64,000 bases of DNA from Cristatella mucedo (GCA_009760855.2 WPIO01000103.1:236001-300000), one strand, 5' to 3'; counted from the first letter of the stretch, positions 1 to 11,198 are shown. Numbers and translations are program-made. The notes: generated from the letters alone by a model not told the origin.

Positions 1-1748
1 GGATGAATCGTCGGCTACAAAGCATAGACATCTCTCAGGAGCAGTGAGTTGCCCCGAAAGCCTCAATATGGTGGAGCGCACGAATGTCGGCAACAGCTGC
101 CATATCCGCTAGGTGCCAGCGGTTTCAATTGGTCTGCCGACGCAGCCGCGAGGCTTACAGTAGGTCAGCTCCTATTCGATTCCATACTTCCTTGACGGTC
201 GGCCGACGTGGCTCCGGCCCCGCCCCAGCCTGGTCTTTCGCCATAGATAGTAGTCCCTACCTTAGTGGCTATGGCTCCAATCGATGCCGAGTTAGTAGGG
301 AAGTCGCTCATTGAAACGCAGCTTTAGGCCGAGCTGCTGACCCCCCAGCCCCATTCGGTGAGCCGTCGGTCCGCTCCACCACGACGTAAAGGCTAGCATC
401 CCCGCCCCCCCCCCCCCCCCCCCAGCTTTCGCCGACGACTTGGCCGAGTCAGCAAGGCTTCTCCGGTCGGCTGCTGCTCGAAGAGCCCGACGTCCGACGT
501 CCGGCTCCCTGAACAGCTTGGTCAGAGGGCGGCGGCCTTCGCTGCTGCTGCTGCCCGGTTCTGACCGACTGCAGCAAAAATGAACAATAGTCGAGAGCTT
601 CGGAGTTCAGGCCTCGGACTGTCGAACCGAGTCTGTGATGAATATTCTAACCGGCGATATTGGCAGCTCGTACAACGCACTGCACAATGCATCTAGGTGC
701 CAGGCTCGCTTGGCTGCCCATACGGAATCCTGCTCAATCGTCACCGACCAAACGCTACCTATGCAGGTGCCAGGCTGTGCTGTCCAAGAGAAATTCTGCT
801 CACCTGCTCGCAACCACTAGCTATGGCCATAAATTGCGAATCGCACCCTCCATCGGCATTTGGACATCGGCTGTTGAGAGTTTCATGATATAGTCGACCA
901 GGTGGCACTTGGGAATCGCCTCGAATGAGGCAGAAGCAGCAGCAGCTGGCACCGCCGAGAGGGTGTGAGCTCGGCGAGAGCGGCTTGACAGCATGTCTTT
1001 TGCTAATCGTTGGCAGGAAGGTGCTATGATGAAGAACGGCGGCCATCTGCTTTCTTCAGTCGCTCATAATTCGTGTACAGTCACTCAGATAGGGATTCTG
1101 CTGAGAGTTTCTTCAAAGTCAAAGTCCTCCCTGAAGGCTCGTGGACTGAGTTAAATTGATAGTCGAAAGGGAGTCTCTTCGGCTGAACGCGTGGCCGTGA
1201 ACACTCTGCCGTGGGCTTCTTTGTGATTACAAGGGGTGCATCTTTAACAACCAGAATCTGCTTAAATACATACTGATGAACAAGGGCACGACCAAATCGT
1301 AGAGCCATGAGTTCACATTCTTTTTGACTGCCATGTGACTGCTAGAATGGGATGAGAATGCCTGTTGCACGTGCTATGAGTCGCTCGTTCTGCATTTGAC
1401 TGTGCAAAATCCGTGCTGTAGAAGTAGCCAGTGACAGGGCTGTTATTAAGTTCATGTCGAATTAGCCTTGTGTTGGAGTACTAGTCACACAAGACTACTA
1501 ACTTCAGTGCTTTCAAGGATTTCGCACGGTGACCGAGTATCACATGATCTCAGCTTAGGTTTAGCGTAATAAAGGCGTAGACGCTTCAACCAACTTTAGG
1601 AAAAAGTTGGCTAAGTAGTTAGCTATCCCCAATGGGCATAGCATTTGGATCTGTATGTATGGGCTCTGAAAAGTCCGTGATAGCCTCCACCTTAGCAGGC
1701 GACCTTAACACTCACAGCCGACAGAAAATGGCCGTGGTAATTTATGTT
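1..1748. other. No gene recognised; moderately GC-rich unique DNA
   Basis: I see no supported coding exon, RNA gene or transposon here. Short open frames on both strands lack recognisable motifs. The only distinctive item is a C homopolymer at 405-423. The first 900 bases are GC-richer than the rest, so a neighbouring gene's flank is possible. Confidence 0.5.
405..423. repeat. Poly-C tract
   Basis: A run of 19 C residues, preceded by CCCG. Its length may be an assembly or polymerase-slippage artefact. Confidence 0.9.
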
Positions 1749-2163
1749 CAACAGTCTAGAAATACCTCGTACAAACCTTAAATCCTTTGGAGACCGTGCA
1801 TTTAGCTCGTATGCTCCCACAGCCTGGAACTCCCTCCCGACCTGCATCAGAACATCCCCTGACCTGACCACATTTAAAAGAAACTTAAAAACATACCTAT
1901 TTAGGACAGCATTTAGTGGGTCTTTGTGATTCGTCCTCGATTTGCTTATGCGTGCTGACACTGTTCATGCTGCCACTAACCACATTTGCATGCTGACCCA
2001 GTGCATGTAACCCCTAACCATGTTATTCATTTTGTTTGTTTTTCAAGCATGATTTTACTTACTATTCTATTGCGTATCACTTTGCAGCAAATGTAAAGCG
2101 CCTAGAAAGAGATTAAGTTCTCTGAGGGCGCTTTATCAAGTGCAATATTATTATTATTATTAT
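1749..2163 (+). mobile_element. LINE-A 3' fragment (L2/CR1-like), young copy
   Basis: This 5'-truncated non-LTR retrotransposon carries the last ~60 codons of the reverse-transcriptase ORF (contains FGDRAFSSYAP and WNSLPTC, stop at 1927-1929). The 3' UTR follows, then the terminal hairpin AAAGCGCC...GGCGCTTT and an imperfect (TTA)n tail. It differs from the homologous part of the copy ending at 54452 by only three substitutions over about 410 bp. I find no convincing target-site duplication beyond a possible TATGT. Confidence 0.93.
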
Positions 2164-4586
2164 GTCTGTCTCACCTAACTTGCAGTAGTCGGGGTTAAGG
2201 CCCAGGTCAACCTCAATGCACCATGCCGACACTAGTCGTTCGCAAGCATATTGTTTTTCCCTAGAAGACCCGCTCACTAGGCAGTCGAAGTACGCGCGAA
2301 GTTCCAGAGTGACAGCAAAGTGACTTAAAGTAGCTCGATTAAACCACTTGGATTCTGAGGAAAATGCAAAATGACGATGAGTGCAACGATCTAAAGTAGC
2401 CATCGACCAAGGAGCGATCGTCGTAAAATGTCTGCTTAGGATGACGTGAGTATTTTACTCTCAAGATCTGACCTGTGAGACGCTTGGGCCAATCCTTAGC
2501 ATACTAATTTCAAGAATTGAGTTCGCAGACTTAAACATGATTCGATGGCTGTCAATACTCTTTGCCGGTGCCAAAGGAAAAGATGTGGTTAGCATTTTTC
2601 ATTTCCCTGAGGAGTAAAAAAAATCGTAAGTTTCTTCAGCCCTCTGTCCGTGTCTGCTTTATTCAATTAGGCCCGCCTGTGTCGGGCTTCAATATTCCTA
2701 TGGCCTCCTGACCAGAGGACGTTACTAGGATTGCCACGTGGCTTGCCCATCCGTAGATAAATTCTTCAATGCACTCATATAGAATTCGATGCGGTCTTGC
2801 CATTTCAGCCGCTCCTCTGTAAAGTTCACGGGATGAGAGGAGAGCTTAATCAATCCGTTGTCGAGTTTACATTAGAAACCATATTTGTGTCAACATGTCT
2901 CCAATAAGCTGCTATTAAGAAATATACTCATTTTCAGCGAGTACCAACACAGCCCGACGGCAGGTGCTCACAGCGTAATCCTTGTACACGACAGCTCGAC
3001 CCCATGACCTCGACGATCTTGCAAATGACTCAACGGTGAGGCCCCCTTTTCTTGAACAAACGTTTACCAGCCCTTTTATTGTCAACTGCATATGATGGGG
3101 CAGCTCTGGTGATCAACGGTATTACAAGCTTCACAGATCTAACAGAGGACTTTGTGCAACATTTAGCGGCAACGTCAGCATGTATCTCCTCCACCTACAG
3201 CTCCACTAAACCTTTCCGAACTCGATAGTTGCCTAACTGGAGAGAGAAGTGCTACACGATATCTGCACCCGTGCAGGCGCCGCATTTGGGGACGAGGCTG
3301 CATACAATCGCTACGCGAGAACAACAGAGCTAGGCAAAATATATCCAATTGTTATTACTTTTCCAATGGATCCAGTTTATGAATAATGTGAGTAAAATAA
3401 TGCAGGTAAAGGACGGTATCTATGCAGGAAGTTGTAGCTCCTTCGATCGTAGGGAAAATTTCTCTCGTGTCAGTGATATTAATTCTAATCAGACATTTGT
3501 GTCGCATCCTAATAAAACTACACCTCTGTCTAGGAAATCTACGCATGCTTTAAAGGAAGCTTTTCAATTGGTTAGGAATGGTACGCAAATTGTCAGCACT
3601 TGAAGCACACAAAAGGCTATTCACATTTAGGTCCAGCACGTGCTGCAAAGAATTGGGTGCATTTTCAAGTTTATTTTAATGTAAGGTATCTCCTTCTGTA
3701 ACTCTGAATTGTGGAAAAGAGTTCCGCTGTCTGCGTCTTGCATAGTAAAAGCTTCTGTCTCCAAGTCATAGGAATTCCTGCCATCAGTCGCAAGTGAGTT
3801 CCGCAGCTTTGGCAGCGTTCGATCTAAAGACACGCTCTTCAAAACAGTTTTTCTATGGTATAGCTAAATGACATAAGTTGATGGTGATCAACGACGGGTA
3901 ATGATCAGGAACGGAATGCCAAGAATGCATGAACCAACACTGAGATGTGGCATCCTTGTCTAAGCAGGCCCCATGTTTTTCAAAGTTACGCTGCTGAGAG
4001 TAGGTGGATTTGACTGCGAAGATGGTGTTGTAACGTAATTAAAGGTAACCTGGGGACACGGCACGCAAATTGAATACAGATCCTCCAGGAGCTATGCTGG
4101 TCAACCCCTCCCAGATTTGCCAGTAATTAATTAGTAAAATGTTAATTATCGTCATTCAATTGGAGAAAATAGGCACCATCCAAGTCCGAGTTAACCCTGT
4201 CGCCGAAATTAGAGATACGATTGAAACTCCGACCAATAGGTTGACTGAGATGAAGGAATTTCATTGAGCTAGCTGCAAGAAAGAAATCAGCAAGCTACTG
4301 ACAAAACCCCCCTAACTAGCGGGTAAAGATCGGGCGTGCAATAATAAATTCATCGCAGCCAACGGGGAGAGCTAAAAGGCTGCCTTTGGCTCAAAGTTTT
4401 GGCTCCGAGAAAAAGTGTCGTACACTTATATTAGATAAAGATAAAATAAATTCCTTTGACTTTTAAAAAGAATGTATTTGTATAAAAAGTTAAGCAAACG
4501 AGTATTTGTATAAAAAGTTAAGCAAACGATATGAATACCACCAAGGAGCAAACGTGGTATTGGCACGACTCCGCTTAAAAGAATTC
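2164..4586. other. No gene recognised; AT-rich unique DNA
   Basis: I see no supported exon. A minus-strand open frame at 2113-2403 has a cysteine-containing segment but overlaps the LINE tail and matches no family I know. A 28-bp tandem duplication lies at 4474-4529. Confidence 0.5.
4474..4529. repeat. Perfect 28-bp tandem duplication
   Basis: Two adjacent identical 28-bp units, each starting GTATTTGTATAAAAAG. There is no divergence between units, so the duplication is recent or an assembly artefact. Confidence 0.92.
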
Positions 4587-5096
4587 ACTTTTAGGTCCCT
4601 TCATTCTATGGCTCCAGCCTATCTCTCAGATATACTACCCCATCAGGCCAAGCATCGTACCACCCGCTTTTCGGAATCCAACAGTCTAGAAATACCTCAT
4701 GCAAACCTTAAATCCTTTGGAGACCGTGTATTTAGTTCGTATGCTCCCAAAGCCTGGAACTCCCTCCCGACCTGCGTCAGAACATCCCATGACCTGACCA
4801 CATTTAAAAGGAACCTAAAAACACACCTATTTAGGACAGCATTTAGTGGATCCTTGTGATTCGTCCTTGATGTGCTTATGCGTGCTGACACTGTGCGTGC
4901 TGTCACTAACCACATTTGCATGCTGACCCTGTGCATGTCACCCCTAACCATATTATTCATTTCGTTTGTTTTTCAAGCATGATTTTACTCACCATTCAAT
5001 TGCATTTCACTTTACAGCAAATGTAAAGCGCCTCGAGAGAGAGATTAAGTTCTCTGAAGGTGTTTTATCAAGTGAATTATTATTATTATTATTATA
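4587..5096 (+). mobile_element. LINE-A 3' fragment
   Basis: Encodes the C-terminal ~90 residues of the LINE-A reverse-transcriptase ORF (AYLSDILPHQAKHRTTRFSE, then FGDRVFSSYAP), stopping at 4857-4859. The LINE-A 3' UTR, terminal hairpin and an ATTATT tail follow. The copy is 5'-truncated, starting close to TCACTTTTAGG. Its tail directly abuts a MITE end at 5097. Confidence 0.92.
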
Positions 5097-5248
5097 TTTC
5101 GCTCGGGCCGACGAAGGGTCATTCTTATAGGCGAAGTATTCCCATATGTGGAGAGAGACTATAGCTGGAGTAAATCTGGGATGCGGAACTGCTATTCTCG
5201 TAAGCGCTGTATTCTTATATCCGGTATTCTTATACGCGGAGTCGACTG
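5097..5248 (-). mobile_element. Pogo/Tigger-like MITE end (partial)
   Basis: Read on the minus strand, the sequence begins CAGTCGACTCCGCG directly after a TA, followed by AT-rich repeats of the type AAGAATAC. This resembles termini of pogo/Tigger-type Tc1-mariner non-autonomous elements. The opposite terminus is not visible where the LINE-A tail begins, so only one end is supported. Confidence 0.4.
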
Positions 5249-5757
5249 TATTAGGATTCATTAGTAACAATTGACATGATCACGCTGCAACGCCTGAGTA
5301 ATGCCATTCAATGCGTCACCATCTGTAATCACACAAGCCGTACGGACTTAGTTGGTGTTCAGCGAACTCCAAGTTCAAGGTGCTTTCGATGTACGCGCGA
5401 CACCCAGCAGAACGTCTCACGCAACAAAGAGAAAGTGAGAAGCATTGGCGAGTCAGCGCGGCAGTCGTCGAAGTGAACAGCTTGGAAGTAGCAGTCAGGA
5501 CGGCTTGGCTGTTAAAGTGAAAGTCGCCGTCAGACGCAGGAGAGTCAGACGTCGTGGCGCTAGAAGTGCAAACGGCAGACACTTCGCAGATACGCATGCA
5601 GCGCGGGTCCCCGCGCCCTCTCCTTCCCTCGCCTGTCCGTCTGACCTGGATTTATAGCCATCGCCCGAGCGGACGTGCGCTTTGGCCTTCTCGACGCACG
5701 CGCTGGCTTCACGGCTTCACGTGCCGCTTCGTCCCGCCGGCCGGCTGGCTGGCTCAC
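5249..5757. other. Downstream flank of the PLA2-like relic; no exon recognised
   Basis: GC-rich towards 5757. On the minus strand it would be the first intron of the relic at 5758-6428. I searched for a second exon (WCG calcium loop, CCRxHDxC) and found none here or further left. Confidence 0.5.
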
Positions 5758-6428
5758 CGGGGTAAATCAGCGACAATATCGCCCGCTTCACGCGGTCGCC
5801 AATCGTCGATCTGCCGCCGTCCTCATCCAGGCGCGGCTGCGGTCGCGAACGAAATGGCCGACAGGAGGCAGGAGCGGCGGCGGCGGCGGCAGCTCGATCG
5901 TTCGCGCCGCCCTACAGCGAGTGCGCTTTTTCCTGACCTCGAGACGACGCTCGCGTAGCCGCCGCCGTCGCCTCGCTCCGACGCGTCGTCGAGTCGCAGC
6001 TCGCCGCCGGCCTTCGCAGTCGCCGAACTTACGTCGCAGTCCAGCAGCAGCTCGCCGCGGTCACCGGCGCGGAGCCGAAGCTGTGCCGCGGTTGACCCGT
6101 CGGCTGCGGCGGCCAGCCGCAGCAGCAGCAGCAGCAGCTTCAGCCAGTCGCCTTCCGCTTCCGCTCCGGCTTGCAGCGCGCGCTCGCTGCCGCCGCTGAC
6201 GAGCGCGAGCTCGGAACGGCCGTCGCCGCGGCCCGCGACGGCCGCGGCGACGAAGTCATGCCGACCGCCGAAGCCTCGCTCGGCGACGTCTGCTGTCGCT
6301 TCCGTTGCCGGGGCCGCGGCGGCGTCGACGCTGAGCGTCGCGGCCGCCGCTCCGACGAGGAGAAGCAGCGCAGCGTGGAAGGAGAGAGCGGCGGAGGCGG
6401 CGGCGACGCCGCGTCGACGACGCTCCAC
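5758..6428 (-). pseudogene. Group III phospholipase A2 exon-1-like relic
   Basis: This is a diverged copy of exon 1 of the phospholipase gene at 15037-20514. Shared features in order are a hydrophobic signal-like segment (AALLLLVGAAAA), LKLL, LLDCDVSSA, an ELR...DGG segment, a K-R dibasic site and a final IYPG. The exon ends in a GTGAGC donor at the same place and phase as the intact gene. Two defects are visible. No in-frame ATG lies between an upstream TAG near 6536 and the signal-like segment, which starts at a GTG. The reading frame also changes between VVSR (near 5935) and the KR...IYPG end, with a TAG in the final frame. A ~133-nt micro-intron from the GTCAGG just after VVSR to the AG before ATCGACG would restore the frame, so an altered exon structure is not excluded. 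No matching exon 2 or 3 was found downstream. Confidence 0.6.
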
Positions 6429-6860
6429 GATCGCGTGCGAGCGCTCGTCGCGCGTTCGAGACGAGGGAAGCTGCGACGCCGCCGGCGTCGTCGTCGTCGT
6501 TGGGCCGCGAACCGCACGCGCTGCGGCGGCGGCGCTAAGCCCCGGCGCAGGTGGAAGCGCCGGCGCCGATGGCCAAACGCGGCGCTGTTCGCTGCCGCAT
6601 CTGTGTCGTCACGCCTTTAAGAGCGCCGCGGCGGCGGCGAGCCGGAAGCGCGGTCGTCGCGCTATCTCGCGACGACCGCGCTTCCGGCGCCCGAGAGCGC
6701 GGGGCCGCGAGAGAGCGGCCGGCAGTTTCGAAGCGAACGCGACCGCTCAGCTCGCTGCGGCGACCCGATCGATCTGTGGAAACGGTTTTTGCGTCAGTCG
6801 CTGCATTAAAGTGCGAACTCTTGACAATATGGCGCGTGCGCCTCTCTGACATTACTGGCT
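6429..6860. other. GC-rich, CpG-dense island upstream of the PLA2-like relic
   Basis: Very CpG-rich sequence dominated by CGN codons in every frame. By position it could be the promoter or leader region of the relic exon. It contains a long perfect inverted repeat at 6641-6688. No independent coding exon is supported. Confidence 0.5.
6641..6688. repeat. Perfect 21-bp-arm inverted repeat (hairpin)
   Basis: The left arm 6641-6661 starts GCCGGAAGCGCGG. The right arm 6668-6688 is its exact reverse complement. The loop is CTATCT. Confidence 0.95.
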
Positions 6861-6879
6861 AAGAACTTGTGTTGCGTCC

Positions 6880-7015
6880 GTAGGAGTCGGGCCTTCGATA
6901 GCCCAAGAAGCTGTGCTCGCTCTTTATCTGACCTCGGTCGTAGGTTCGAGTCTTGCAGTGGGCGATTCTGTATTGCCATCTGCAAGCGGCGGCGATAGCC
7001 CGTAGCGCTCTTCTT
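6880..7015 (+). mobile_element. SINE-B copy (tRNA-derived), degraded
   Basis: Pol III B-box-like GGTTCGAGTC at 6943-6952, followed by the family's GGGCGAT and a GGCGGCGATAGCCCGTA segment. The 3' CAGCTAGTATTT tail is not preserved. Confidence 0.65.
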
Positions 7016-7584
7016 AACCTCCCAGACCAAGATCCAGGCCGAAGTCGTCGCTTCCTAGTGACGGAAGCGACGTTTCGCGAGAGCGTAGGCTAGAGACCGG
7101 CGCTAGCGACCCAGTACCTAATCCCTAGCAACTACCATAGCGTGGCTGATTAGCATGCTAGCGTTTCTATAGCGACGCAAACGATAGCTTAACTTCTAAT
7201 GATGGCAGTTCACGGAATGAGGGCCACTGGTAGCTCAATGGTGACGAAATCCAGAGTTCCTGCTTGCTTAAATAATGGCTATTGCTTAAGATTAGGTTGA
7301 TTAACAAACAGCTCAAGTGCTTTGCTGGCAGGCTTTTTGCGTGAGTGTATGAAAATCACTAAAGTAATCTTTCACTCTGAACTAAACATCGGACAGATTC
7401 TTTGGCAGAACTGTCCGTTCAAGTCCGAGTAGCAGCTATTCGGGGCGCTGACTACTATCGCGCCGATGACGACGCGAAAGGTCAACTCTGACCTACAGCT
7501 CTTCTATCCGTACGCAGAAAGTCGTGTGACGAGCAGTTGGGTTTTCAATTACTTTTTTAGCTTCGTACGTCGGGTAAGGGGATC
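7016..7584. other. No gene recognised
   Basis: I see neither coding motifs nor clear repeats in this AT/GC-mixed stretch. Confidence 0.5.
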
Positions 7585-7735
7585 TAGATACGTCAGTCCG
7601 CAGTGAGTTACAGGCTTTGACAGCCTACGAACTAAATGCACGGTCTCCGTAGGATTTTAGATTGGTTAGAAGTACAGGCGCACGGCGTGAGTCAGAAGAG
7701 CAGCGGGCAAGAGACGTCGAGACTGATTTTGAAGT
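7585..7735 (-). mobile_element. LINE-A fragment (old)
   Basis: On the minus strand this matches the LINE-A 3' coding segment (the GACCGTGCATTTAGTTCGTA region). It is heavily substituted, with no intact frame. Confidence 0.65.
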
Positions 7736-7789
7736 AGTTCGTGTGCGAAAACTGAAGCAAGAGAGTCAGTGGACCTTATAATAGTAATA

Positions 7790-7925
7790 GTAAAACTTCT
7801 TTATTCTAGCAGCCTAGAAGAATTCATCATAAGAGAGTTTATCTCTATCCAGTCGCTTTACAACGCGTTGCAATACATTCAGTACCCAAGCGTTAGTAAC
7901 CTACACAAGGTGCCAAGCAAGCAAA
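7790..7925 (-). mobile_element. Divergent LINE 3' end fragment
   Basis: Resembles the segment near 9915-10020 (shared GCTTTACA, GTTGCAA/GCTGCAA and ATTCAGTACCCA patterns), suggesting the 3' UTR of a third, older LINE subfamily on the minus strand. Confidence 0.4.
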
Positions 7926-7929
7926 AGCT

Positions 7930-8030
7930 ATAATAATAATAACAATAATGCACTTGATCAAGTGCCCTCAGAGAACTCAATCTCTTTCTAGGCGCTTTGC
8001 ATTTGCTGCAAAGGGAAATCAAGTATCGTG
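7930..8030 (-). mobile_element. LINE-A 3' terminus
   Basis: Reverse complement of the LINE-A end: TTA-type tail, terminal hairpin and GCAAATGCAAAG. Only about 100 bp is preserved. Confidence 0.85.
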
Positions 8031-8982
8031 CGATTCCGTGGCAAGCGAGGCTAAAGCAAACGCGGAGACACTCGGGGTCACTGGTTTGTTTGACCTCTTG
8101 GTAGTAACGAGCACCGAATCATGAATAGATGCGCACCAGATGCCCACTAGTACAAAACAAGACAGGCTTACTACGGCGACATGTCGGCTGACAGGGCCAG
8201 GGGCGTATTGAGCTGAGATTTTAATGGTGCAAGGACATTGCAGGACGTGCCCTATCCGGAAGCGAATTCCGGACGTTTGGTCATAGGATTCGAGGAGTGA
8301 GTCGTGGAGCTGGTTGGAATGGCAGCTGCGTATAAATTAAAGACGAGAAATGAGTCACGCTACCTTGAATTCGTATCGCAGAAAGCATTGCACCGTTCGG
8401 CTAGCGTAACGTTTCTCCTCCTGACGACACGGTATAGGGCATCGGCAGCCCTCCTTATAGGCTCACAGCTTCTTGGGTCAAAGTCGAAACGCTCTTTCGG
8501 TTTGCCTCAGCGCGGACCCGGCGCTGTGCGCCGGCAGACGATCGCACCCGTCGTGCGCCAGACTTGCGGCCTATACTGACGCGGGGCCGTCGCGACGGTA
8601 CAGCCGCCGCCCATTAGGTCAGTGCATTACGGCGAGCACGGCTACCGCTGACCTTTGGCAGAGCTTCGCGGTACTCGTGCTCCGATGCTCCGATGCTCCG
8701 ATGCTGCTCGGTAAGTTTCCGAATGATGCAGGCGAGCCGACATGGCGACATAGTTGCCGAGGTCAGCAGCAGCAACGCCGCTTTTAAGCGTAGCCATACC
8801 GAGACCGTTGCCACGCCCTCCGGATGCAGCTGCTTGCTTGCCTCCCCCTTTGCCGCCATTTGTTTAAGAGAGCAGTCCTTGTGACATTGGCCACCATTGA
8901 GCCAGCGATTCCCCGCGTGAAACACGAAGCAGCTTACTTTTTCACACGAAGGCAGCAGCTTACAACGACAGCACGACTCTGA
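8031..8982. other. No gene recognised
   Basis: Open frames of 90-186 codons occur here but show no motif and overlap on both strands. A small (CTCCGATG)3-type repeat lies near 8680-8705. Confidence 0.45.
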
Positions 8983-9445
8983 CATCATCTGTCGATCAGA
9001 TCTACTGCCCCATTTGGCTAAGTATCGTACCACCTCACCTGAATTTTGGAATAATTGTTTATCTATACCTCGTGCGAACCTCAAATCCTTTGGAGACCAT
9101 GCCTTTAGTTCGCGTGCTTCCAAAGCCTGGAACTCACTCCCGACTTGCGTCATGACATCTTCTGAGTTGACCACATTTAAAAAAGCTAACGCAGCTATTT
9201 ATCAAAGCATTTAGTGGGTACCTGTGATTCGACCTTTATGTGCTTATGCATGCTGGCACTGTGGATGCTGCCACTAACCATACGTGCATGCTGACCCCGT
9301 GCATGTCACCCATAACCATGTTATGTGTGTTTTTATATGGCATGCTACCAATAGCTACTCGATCGTGCTTGCTTGACAGGAAAGATAAAGCCCCTAGAAA
9401 GAGAATGAGTTCTCTGAGGGCGCTATATCGACTGTATTATTATAA
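8983..9445 (+). mobile_element. LINE-A fragment (old subfamily)
   Basis: Encodes a degraded C-terminus of the LINE ORF (ANLKSFGDHAFSSRASKAWN). A shortened 3' UTR, a recognisable terminal hairpin and a decayed TTATTATA tail follow. Substitution load is higher than in the 1.7-kb or 54-kb copies. Confidence 0.88.
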
Positions 9446-9914
9446 ATATCTCCTCTGACTGGCATTAAAGAACAACCATTTTCACGAGGAAGCCAGACAC
9501 CCGCACCGCTGGAGTGAACTATGCCGATTGCTCTAAATAAATTTACTAAGCTCTGCATATGCAGCCCGCCAGATCAGCCAAACTATGCTAAAATAGTACT
9601 TACGGTTCCTGAATTATAGCGATCATTAATCATTTACGTCATACCAATGGCTACGAAGCATGAAAGCAGAAGTCATGTGACAAGTAGTCAGCTGTGCTCA
9701 GATCATGTCTTATCATTGCTTATTGCTTGTTGCTGATCATTGCTCAGAGCTTACCATGAGTTGAGCTCTTGGCACTGCTTCAGGCGGGAGTTGAGCCCGA
9801 GGCTTTGCACTACTCGGCTTGAAATGGTGCTATGGGCTCCGTGCAGGAGATTGAGTACGTGACGGCTGATGCTGGATGCATTTAACCCTCCGTAGCTGTC
9901 GGTCGTTTGCTTCA
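9446..9914. other. No gene recognised
   Basis: AT-rich sequence without coding motifs. It contains a run of related words (TCATTGCTTATTG, TTGCTGATCATTGC) near 9710-9740 that may be low-complexity decay. Confidence 0.5.
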
Positions 9915-10345
9915 AAAGAAAATGTTCACTTTATTCGGGTGCTTTACAGCTCGCTGCAAGAGATTCAGTACCCAGGGTCAAGTGACGTGCAAGGCAGTAA
10001 TAACACAAATGCAAACAAGCATCATGCTTAGGCTGGCGTTTTAAAGCGAACGTTGATAAACTCACCGCTGCCGGTTAGCAAAATCAATGGTGGTTCGTAA
10101 TATGCACTCAATCTCACACGGGTAGGCACGCAAAGTACAACGGATAAAAAAACTATAAAATGAGAGCTTACTGAAACTGATACGACGCGAGCTGAGACCT
10201 AAATAGTGTAAGGTCATTGTGGGGTCATTGGAGGTAATGACCGTGCTCGGAAGTAGTGAGCTCCTGAATTCTGATGTATGCAAGTCGAAGCCTTGATCAC
10301 CAAGCGATTTCAATTCAGTGCGAGCGACGCTGAGATGACCAGATG
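9915..10345 (-). mobile_element. Divergent LINE 3' region and ORF C-terminus
   Basis: On the minus strand the sequence around 10190-10345 reads SVARTELKSLGDQGFDLHTS, clearly related to the LINE-A segment containing LKSFGDRAFSSYAP. The rest would be its 3' UTR, similar to 7790-7925. Confidence 0.6.
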
Positions 10346-10767
10346 CCGAGGATTGTGGGTTGTGCGAGAGCACGTGACTGAAGGAGCGAGGAGGAGATCG
10401 GAAAGGTCGGCTGGCGCCAGCAAGGATAAGTGACCTGCGAGCCAGTCTGGAAACATTGACGGAAGCATCCGATCTCGATCCGATCTCGATCCGATGGCAT
10501 CCGATTCTCGATAGGGAGCCAGTGACGCTCAGATATACGTACGTGGACAAGGGTGTGGCAGCTACGCAGCGGACGGCAGACCAGAAGAGCCGCCGAGTTT
10601 TGGTTGCAGCAGTTGCCACGATTAAGGGAGCATTCCGAGCATACACTGCTCTATGCTACGTACACGGACTCGCTGTATTAAGGTGGGGGTGCTCGTCGTA
10701 GTGGATGTGCTCAGTAAGCATCGGAATATGTGCGCGTGCATTTGCGCAGTATGTAAAAGTCGCTAGC
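10346..10767. other. No gene recognised
   Basis: Short direct repeats of CCGATCTCGAT lie around 10467-10495. I see nothing else distinctive. Confidence 0.5.
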
Positions 10768-11150
10768 CGCTGTTTAAAGAATCGGAGCTTCTCCGGTATT
10801 TGTCGTGCGTCGACAATGACAGCAAGGGCTACGAGTGCTTTGTGTGCGGCTTAGTTATGTCCAGTGACGTGGAGCAGCCGCTGCACCAGGTCTGTAAGAT
10901 CTATGTATATCGGAAGTTTTTGCTGTGGATCCTTAGCAGTCGTCTAGAGCAAGTCTCAATAATTTTGGATATTTTGATGACCGTTCAACTGAAGAGCTGG
11001 ATCACTTTATTCGTGACCGAGTTACGTGTTGACGAGTCATGTATTGATTGCTTGACCGGTGAAGTACCTACCTACGCAGCCGAGCTATGGGATTCAGGAA
11101 CATTCCCTGCTACACTTCTGCAAGCTTTCAATCAGTGCTTAACAAAATGA
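10768..11150 (+). CDS. Hypothetical open frame with a C2HC-like motif
   Basis: The frame opens after a TAG and reads ~127 codons to TGA at 11148-11150 without an obvious initiating ATG. It could therefore be an internal or terminal exon, or a relic. The visible motif is C-x2-C-x13-H-x3-C (CFVCG ... LHQVC), which looks like a small zinc-binding fold. A hydrophobic FLLWIL stretch follows. I do not recognise the family. It lies just upstream of a MITE at 11199, so a DNA-transposon-derived fragment is one alternative. No splice site is convincing. Low confidence that it is expressed. Confidence 0.25.
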
Positions 11151-11198
11151 AGATTACTTGCGAAGAGGATTTTTCTGAACATCAGCAAATTATTAATG

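Noticed and set aside
2113-2403. Minus-strand 96-codon cysteine-containing frame as a phospholipase exon
   Set aside because: No WCG loop, CCRxHDxC or splice borders in register; it runs into the LINE-A tail.
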